Origin: Hymenobacter lucidus
GTDB lineage: Bacteria > Bacteroidota > Bacteroidia > Cytophagales > Hymenobacteraceae
Assembly: GCF_020447265.1 (NCBI RefSeq)
Contig: NZ_JAJADR010000006.1
Location: forward strand, 62,001 to 126,000
Direction of reading: 5' to 3'
Length of the DNA stretch: 64,000 bases
Shown: positions 59,157 to 64,000 of the stretch, piece after piece
Layout of the letters: every line of letters begins with the position of its first letter
Position numbering within the stretch: position 1 is the first letter of the stretch
The notes under the pieces: model-generated
What the model was told of the DNA's origin: nothing
What the model saw: only the letters and a program-made list of their open reading frames with translations
Databases searched by the model: none
Position numbers and translations under genes: made by a program

Positions 59157-59816
59157 TTGCCCAGCTACACCGAGGAAAATTACCTGAAGGCCATTTTTAA
59201 GCTCTCCGAAGCCGAACCGGGCACCGAAGTCAGCACCAACCGCATTGCGGAGGTTCTGCAGACCCGGGCCGCCTCCGTGACGGATATGCTGCGGCGGCTG
59301 GGTGAAAAAGACCTGCTCAACTACACCCGCTACCGGGGCGTGTCGCTCACGCCGGAAGGCCGGCGGCTTGCCCTGCAAACCATTCGCAAGCATCGGCTCT
59401 GGGAAGTATTTCTGGTGCAGAAGCTAGGCTTCAACTGGGATGAGGTGCACGAGGTAGCCGAAGAAATGGAGCATATCCAGTCGCCGCTGCTGGTGCGCCG
59501 CCTCGATGAGTTTCTGGGCTTTCCCCAAACTGACCCCCACGGCGACCCTATCCCGACGGAGGAAGGCGCCATCCGGCGGCCCCAGAACCGCCTCGTGGCC
59601 GACCTCAGCCCCGGCGACTCCGGCACGCTGGTGGCCGTCAAAAACACCTCCGCGCCCTTCCTGCAATACCTCGATAAAGTCGGGCTGTGCCTGGGAGCTC
59701 ACCTTGAAGTACTGGACAAAGTCAGCTTCGACAATTCTCTGGAAATCAAAGTTAATAAGCAGAAGACAACCTTAATTTCCGCTGAGGTCAGCCGCAACCT
59801 TTTCGTGACGGGCTAA
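59157..59816 (+). CDS. DtxR/MntR-type metal-dependent regulator
   Basis: 219 residues. N-terminal winged helix (MPSYTEENYLKAIFKLSE, VLQTRAASVTDMLRRLGEKDLL), dimerisation/metal-binding domain with RKHRLWEVFLV and MEHIQSP, and a C-terminal SH3-like FeoA-type domain. It represses iron or manganese uptake genes when metal-loaded. The start is TTG at 59157: no ATG exists, and MPSYTEENYLK matches family starts. The leader is short if TAATTTTG at 59130-59137 is the -7 element. Confidence 0.92.
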   Translation: MPSYTEENYLKAIFKLSEAEPGTEVSTNRIAEVLQTRAASVTDMLRRLGEKDLLNYTRYRGVSLTPEGRRLALQTIRKHRLWEVFLVQKLGFNWDEVHEVAEEMEHIQSPLLVRRLDEFLGFPQTDPHGDPIPTEEGAIRRPQNRLVADLSPGDSGTLVAVKNTSAPFLQYLDKVGLCLGAHLEVLDKVSFDNSLEIKVNKQKTTLISAEVSRNLFVTG

Positions 59817-59864
59817 GCGCTCAGTAACGCGAATCTTAGCTTCTCATAACCTGCCCCGGTTGCT

Positions 59865-59872
59865 TACCTTTG
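59865..59872 (+). promoter_or_regulatory. Putative mnmE -7 element
   Basis: TACCTTTG, an exact TAnnTTTG match, 23 bases before the GTG start. The -33 box is not evident. Confidence 0.5.
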
Positions 59873-59894
59873 CGGCTTCACTTTCCGGCTTTCC

Positions 59895-61286
59895 GTGGCA
59901 CTTCCGCTTCCTCCCGCACTTTCCGATACCATCGTTGCCCTCTCCACGCCGCCCGGTGCGGGGGCCATTGCCATGCTGCGCCTGTCGGGACCCGAAGCCA
60001 TTAGCCTAGCCGATGCCGTGTTTGCCGGCAAGAAGTTGGCCGACCAGCCCAGCCACACCCTGCACTTCGGCACCATCCGCGACGGGAGCCGCATTCTGGA
60101 TGAAGTCGTGGTGTCGCTCTTCAAGGGGCCGCACTCCTACACCCGCGAGGATGTGGTGGAAATCAGCTGCCACGGCTCCGACTATATCGTGGAGCAGATT
60201 CTGACGCTGCTCACCCGCCATGGGGCGCGGCTGGCCGAAGCCGGCGAGTTTACGAAGCGCGCCTTTCTGCACGGAGCCTTCGACCTGGCCCAGGCCGAAG
60301 CCGTGGCCGACCTCATTGCCGCCGACTCGGCCCTCTCGCATCAGGTGGCGTTGCAGCAGATGCGCGGCGGTTTTTCTCAGGAGCTGCGTGAATTGCGCGG
60401 CCGGCTGGTGCAGTTTGCAGCCCTGCTGGAGTTGGAGCTGGACTTCGGGGAGGAAGACGTGGAGTTTGCCGACCGGGCCGGGCTGGTAACGCTGCTCAAC
60501 GAAGTACAGACGTTGGTGCGCCGGCTGCTCCGGTCTTTCGAGCTGGGTAACGTCATCAAGAACGGCGTCACCACCGTCATTGCCGGCCGGCCCAACGCGG
60601 GCAAATCAACCTTGCTCAACGCCCTGCTCAACGAGGAGCGCGCCATCGTCTCGGCCGTGGCCGGCACCACCCGCGACCTGATTGAGGATGAGGTCAGCAT
60701 CGAAGGCATCCGGTTTCGGTTTGTGGATACGGCCGGCCTGCGCGACACCGTCGACGTGGTCGAATCCATCGGCGTGGAGCGCACCAAAAAGCGCGTGACA
60801 CAGGCGGCCTTGCTGATATATCTGTTTGATATCACGAGCACTACCCCTACGGAGCTTGAAGCTGAAATTGAAGCTCTGAACCCGGGCCGCAGCATTCCGG
60901 TGCTGGCAGTCGGCAACAAGCTCGACGTGGCTTCCGACCCCGAAATTGACGCTTTCCGAAGCCAGCGCGATGTGCTGCTCATTGCTGCCGCCCGCGGCGA
61001 CGGACTCGACGAACTGCGCGAGGCTCTGCTGCAGAAAGTGCGCGGCGCGGGCCTCGACCGCACCGGTCAAAGTACCATCGTTACCAACCTGCGCCACGCC
61101 CGTAGCCTGGAACTTACTAATCAGGCTCTCGACGCGGTACTGCTCGGCATCGACCACGGCAGCGGCACCGAGCTGCTGGCCGCCGACCTGCGTCAGGCCC
61201 TGGCCGCGCTGGGCGAAATCACCGGCGAAATTTCTTCCGACGATTTGCTCACCAGCATCTTCACCCAGTTCTGCATCGGTAAATAG
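59895..61286 (+). CDS. mnmE: tRNA modification GTPase MnmE
   Basis: With MnmG it forms the 5-(carboxymethyl)aminomethyl group on wobble uridine 34. Length is 463 residues. The N-terminal tetrahydrofolate-binding domain has DTIVALSTPPGAGAIAMLRLSG. A helical domain contains the inserted G domain (P-loop AGRPNAGKST, DTAGLRDT, GNKLD). The C-terminal FCIGK carries the catalytic Cys. The start is GTG at 59895. It is 78 bases downstream of the DtxR-type gene with its own -7 element. Confidence 0.96.
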   Translation: MALPLPPALSDTIVALSTPPGAGAIAMLRLSGPEAISLADAVFAGKKLADQPSHTLHFGTIRDGSRILDEVVVSLFKGPHSYTREDVVEISCHGSDYIVEQILTLLTRHGARLAEAGEFTKRAFLHGAFDLAQAEAVADLIAADSALSHQVALQQMRGGFSQELRELRGRLVQFAALLELELDFGEEDVEFADRAGLVTLLNEVQTLVRRLLRSFELGNVIKNGVTTVIAGRPNAGKSTLLNALLNEERAIVSAVAGTTRDLIEDEVSIEGIRFRFVDTAGLRDTVDVVESIGVERTKKRVTQAALLIYLFDITSTTPTELEAEIEALNPGRSIPVLAVGNKLDVASDPEIDAFRSQRDVLLIAAARGDGLDELREALLQKVRGAGLDRTGQSTIVTNLRHARSLELTNQALDAVLLGIDHGSGTELLAADLRQALAALGEITGEISSDDLLTSIFTQFCIGK

Positions 61287-61294
61287 CAGCCGGC

Positions 61295-62191
61295 CTAGCG
61301 GTGCTGCTCGTAGCGGTTGACTGGAATAGCCTGCCGCAGCATTGCCAGCTCAGCAGCGCTTAACGGTTGCCGGGTTGCGGCCCGAATAGCGTCGTCGAGC
61401 TGCTGGTCGGTGCGGATTCCGAGCACGGCCGACGTCACGGCTGGCTCCTGTAGCACGAAGCCGACGGCCACTTCAGCCGGCGTGTGGGAGCCAGCAGCTA
61501 CCTGTTGCACCACTGCGGCAGCCCGCTGCACTTCAGCTTCTGAGTAGTTCAGGTAGGGCTTGGCGGGCTTGTCTACCAGCAAACCCTGGGCGTAGCTGCC
61601 CCGCGTCAGCACGCTGATTTGATGCTCTTGCAACAGCGCAAAGCAGCTTTCCTCGGGGCGCCGGTCCAGCAGGCTATACTGCATCATCACGCTGGCAACA
61701 CTGGACTTGCGCACGTATTCGCGAATCACGTTGGGCCGGATGGATGAAATGCCATACTCCCGGATTTTGCCCTGCTCTTTCAGCCGCTCGAAGGCTTCTA
61801 TCGTCTCGTCAATGGGGTCGTCGAGGGTGCCGCCGTGCAGCTGGTAGAGGTCAATGTAATCGGTTTGTAGGCGGCGCAGGCTGTGCTCCACGGCTTGTAG
61901 GATGTAGGCTTTCGTCGGGTTCCAGTCCCAGCCGCTGCCGTCGGGCCGCCACTGGTTGCCCACTTTGGTAGCCAGCACCACCTGCTGCCGCTGCCCCTTG
62001 AAAGCTTGCCCTACGAGAGTTTCGTTGGCGCCTTTATCGTAGAGGTCGGCGGTATCAAACAGGGTGATGCCCGACGCCCGGGCCCGGTGCAGCAGGTCCG
62101 TACCGGCCGCGTGGTCGGGGCCGAGCGACATGCAGCCGAAGCTGATTTCACTGACCTGAATGGTGGATTTGCCCAACTGATTGTAGTTCAT
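61295..62191 (-). CDS. Aldo/keto reductase
   Basis: 298 residues, TIM-barrel NADPH oxidoreductase. Catalytic tetrad in FDTADLYDKGANE (Asp, Tyr), VVLATKVG (Lys) and YQLHGG (His). NADP-binding region toward the C-terminus (VTSAVLGIRTDQQLDDAIRA). Physiological substrate unknown; may detoxify aldehydes. Convergent with mnmE with an 8-base gap. Confidence 0.92.
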   Translation of the reverse strand: MNYNQLGKSTIQVSEISFGCMSLGPDHAAGTDLLHRARASGITLFDTADLYDKGANETLVGQAFKGQRQQVVLATKVGNQWRPDGSGWDWNPTKAYILQAVEHSLRRLQTDYIDLYQLHGGTLDDPIDETIEAFERLKEQGKIREYGISSIRPNVIREYVRKSSVASVMMQYSLLDRRPEESCFALLQEHQISVLTRGSYAQGLLVDKPAKPYLNYSEAEVQRAAAVVQQVAAGSHTPAEVAVGFVLQEPAVTSAVLGIRTDQQLDDAIRAATRQPLSAAELAMLRQAIPVNRYEQHR

Positions 62192-62504
62192 GCCGTATAG
62201 TCTGCTACCCCAATGGCGGGATTTTTCTTGTCTCTATCCTACCGTTTTCGCGGGTTTGGGGTTGGGCCCTGGCCCACATTCCTCACCCCAAACCGGCCTT
62301 GTCCGCTGCCGGACAAGTAACTTTTCCCGGATAGTTAGAATCTAACCCATCTTGGACGTAATTTGCGCGGCGGCCCACACTGAGCCGTCTTGTATCCAAA
62401 CAACACCCTGGGGCAAGCTGTAGTGTAGTGTTTCTCTCCCGCACGTTCCGGCCCGCCGGTTATTCTTTAGTTTCGCCCCGCAACCACCTCTCTAACCCAG
62501 TCCT
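62192..62504. other. Gap upstream of gltA
   Basis: About 313 bases with the divergent promoters of the aldo/keto reductase and gltA. GTAATTTG at 62357-62364 is a near match to a -7 element. No ORF, RNA or repeat was found. Confidence 0.4.
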
Positions 62505-63791
62505 ATGGCAGAGTCTGCTGAACTGATCCTCGACGGGAAGTCCTACTCCTTCCCAGTTACCGAGGGCACCGAACACGAAAAGGCAATTGATATTGCCAAG
62601 CTGCGTGACCAGACCGGTTACATCACTATCGATTCGGGCTACAAAAACACGGGAGCTACCAAAAGCGCCATTACGTTCCTCGACGGCGAGGAAGGCATTC
62701 TGCGCTACCGCGGCTATCCAATCGAGCAGCTGGCCGAGCAGTCCAGCTTTCTGGAAGTGGCTTACCTGCTGATTTACGGCACGCTGCCCACCCAGGCCGA
62801 GCTCGACAACTTCAGCCACCAGATTACCAAGCATACCCTCGTGCACGAGGACGTGCGCAAGATTTTCGACGGCTTCCCCTCGGCCGCCCACCCCATGGCC
62901 ATCCTGAGCAGCCTGATCTGCTCGCTGACCGCCTTCTACCCCGAAAGCGTGTCGCCGGATCTGAGCAAGGAAGAAATTGACCTGAACGTAATCCGTCTCA
63001 TGGCCAAGATTTCGACCATCGCCGCCTGGACCTACAAGAACAATATGGGTCACCCGCTGAACTATCCGCGCAATGACCTCGACTACTGCTCCAACTTCCT
63101 GTACATGATGTTCAGCTTCCCTACGGAGAAGTATGAAATCGACCCACGCATTGTGTCGGCCCTCAACAAGCTGCTCATCCTGCACGCCGACCATGAGCAG
63201 AACTGCTCCACCTCGACCGTGCGCCTTGTAGGTTCGGCCAACGCCAGCCTGTACGGCTCGGTTTCGGCCGGTATCAACGCCCTGTGGGGCCCGTTGCATG
63301 GCGGCGCCAACCAGGAAGTACTGGAGATGCTGCAGGCCATTCAGAAGGACGGCGGCGACACGAGCAAGTTCATTGCCAAGGCCAAGGACAAAAACGACCC
63401 GTTCCGTTTGATGGGCTTTGGTCACCGCGTTTATAAGAACTTCGACCCCCGCGCCAAAATCATCAAGAAGGCCGCCGACGATGTTCTCTCGGCTTTGGGC
63501 ATCAACGACCCGCTGCTCAAGATTGCCCAGGAGTTGGAGCAGGCTGCTCTCACCGATGAGTATTTCATTGAGCGTAAGCTGTATCCAAACGTTGACTTCT
63601 ACTCCGGCATCATCTACCGTGCCATCGGTATTCCGACCGAGATGTTCACGGTAATGTTTGCCCTGGGCCGCCTGCCCGGCTGGATTGCCCAGTGGAAAGA
63701 GATGCGCGAAAACAAGGAGCCCATCGGCCGTCCCCGCCAGGTATACACCGGCGAGCTGGAGCGTGACTATGTTGGCATCGAGCAGCGCTAA
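62505..63791 (+). CDS. gltA: Citrate synthase
   Basis: Condenses oxaloacetate and acetyl-CoA, the first step of the TCA cycle. Length is 428 residues, the type II (hexameric, GltA-like) form with a beta N-terminal domain (ELILDGKSYSFPVTEGTE). Catalytic His in GPLHGGANQEVL and GFGHRVYKNFDPRA, Asp in NVDFYSGI. It also has LHADHEQNCSTSTVR. Single gene with strong terminator. Confidence 0.97.
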   Translation: MAESAELILDGKSYSFPVTEGTEHEKAIDIAKLRDQTGYITIDSGYKNTGATKSAITFLDGEEGILRYRGYPIEQLAEQSSFLEVAYLLIYGTLPTQAELDNFSHQITKHTLVHEDVRKIFDGFPSAAHPMAILSSLICSLTAFYPESVSPDLSKEEIDLNVIRLMAKISTIAAWTYKNNMGHPLNYPRNDLDYCSNFLYMMFSFPTEKYEIDPRIVSALNKLLILHADHEQNCSTSTVRLVGSANASLYGSVSAGINALWGPLHGGANQEVLEMLQAIQKDGGDTSKFIAKAKDKNDPFRLMGFGHRVYKNFDPRAKIIKKAADDVLSALGINDPLLKIAQELEQAALTDEYFIERKLYPNVDFYSGIIYRAIGIPTEMFTVMFALGRLPGWIAQWKEMRENKEPIGRPRQVYTGELERDYVGIEQR

Positions 63792-63806
63792 TCGTTACCC
63801 GAGAGC

Positions 63807-63845
63807 CACAAAAAAAGACCCGCCGGTGGCGGGTCTTTTTTTGTG
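63807..63845. terminator. gltA terminator
   Basis: Perfect 18-bp arms containing AAAAAAAGACCCGCC and its complement around GGT. Also suits the minus gene ending at 63884. Confidence 0.9.
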
Positions 63846-63883
63846 TGGTAGTAAGGCCTGCGGTTTATTGCCGGCCCCAGGGC

Positions 63884-64000
63884 TTAGCGGCCGTTAAAGG
63901 CCGTCACGCTCAGCTTCGACTGCGTGTAGGCAGCCATCTGCCGGGGCCACAGTATGGAAGCTAGGTCCCACTCGTAGCGCATCTGGGCTTCGGCTAGCTG
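63884..64000 (-). CDS. C-terminal fragment of an unidentified protein (runs off the window)
   Basis: The last 38 codons of a minus-strand frame, ending RQMAAYTQSKLSVTAFNGR and TAA; upstream part reads QLAEAQMRYEWDLASILWP. The frame is open to the window edge and stops 38 bases short of the gltA terminator. Family not recognised; a mostly helical C-terminus. Confidence 0.55.
   Translation of the reverse strand, partial: QLAEAQMRYEWDLASILWPRQMAAYTQSKLSVTAFNGR

Overview
The window looks like a chromosomal segment of a GC-rich Bacteroidota bacterium, most probably a Hymenobacter-type member of the Hymenobacteraceae (inferred). Supporting signs are several -7 elements of the Bacteroidota form TAnnTTTG (upstream of tRNA-Met, rpsO, trxB, a 3-hydroxyacyl-CoA dehydrogenase and others), Bacteroidota-typical families (DUF4199, START-like, STAS-like, YkpA-type ABC-F, BshB1), and weak or absent Shine-Dalgarno sequences at most genes. 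No rRNA, CRISPR-Cas, insertion sequence, integrase or recognisable prophage is present. Most of the window is core chromosome.

Layout. 0-9.4 kb (all minus): bshB1, an M23/LysM peptidase, trxB, rpoD, pnp, rpsO, an LptF/LptG-type permease and a START-like protein. 9.45-11.0 kb: tRNA-Met(CAT), an ASCH-like gene and a GNAT acetyltransferase. 11-14.7 kb (minus): thrS-infC-rpmI-rplT. 14.8-24.1 kb: two TPR proteins, then parC and parE flanking a pirin gene and two small membrane ORFs. 24.3-29.3 kb (plus): AI-2E transporter, PA2169-type stress protein, a DEDDh exonuclease/GIY-YIG fusion and two STAS-like paralogues. 29.3-32.7 kb: a head-to-head pair of homologous lipoproteins. 32.7-33.0 kb: a repeat array and a 70-bp perfect palindrome. 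33-44.9 kb: topoisomerase IB, two M48 proteases, App1-like phosphatase, mtgA, LON-domain protein, metallophosphoesterase, lipid kinase, L,D-transpeptidase and small envelope proteins. 45-52.6 kb: ABC-F ATPase, 3-hydroxyacyl-CoA dehydrogenase, a 42-bp tandem array, msrA, isoaspartyl peptidase, dapD. 52.7-64 kb: glycosyltransferase, fabH, an ADH/AraC/cupin/acetyltransferase/cupin group, a DtxR regulator, mnmE, an aldo-keto reductase, gltA and the C-terminus of one more gene.

How the genes fit together. Three themes recur. One is translation and RNA: thrS-infC-rpmI-rplT, rpsO-pnp, mnmE and tRNA-Met. One is thiol and oxidative defence: bshB1, trxB, msrA, pirin and the cupin/ADH/AKR group. The third is envelope maintenance: M23 peptidase, mtgA, L,D-transpeptidase, the LPS-transport-type permease, M48 proteases and lipoproteins.

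The unexplained content lies mostly between genes. There are four mosaic palindromic elements, three of which share GTCAT-N3-GAG ends. There is a 43-bp-period array whose hairpin junctions show compensatory base changes, ending in a 70-bp perfect palindrome. There is a strict 42-bp-period array of six units. Other points of note are an apparent AUA start codon with a strong Shine-Dalgarno for infC, a terminator-like hairpin at the very 5' end of the rpsO transcript, and two DWDRH-type lipoproteins of which one has lost the key residues.
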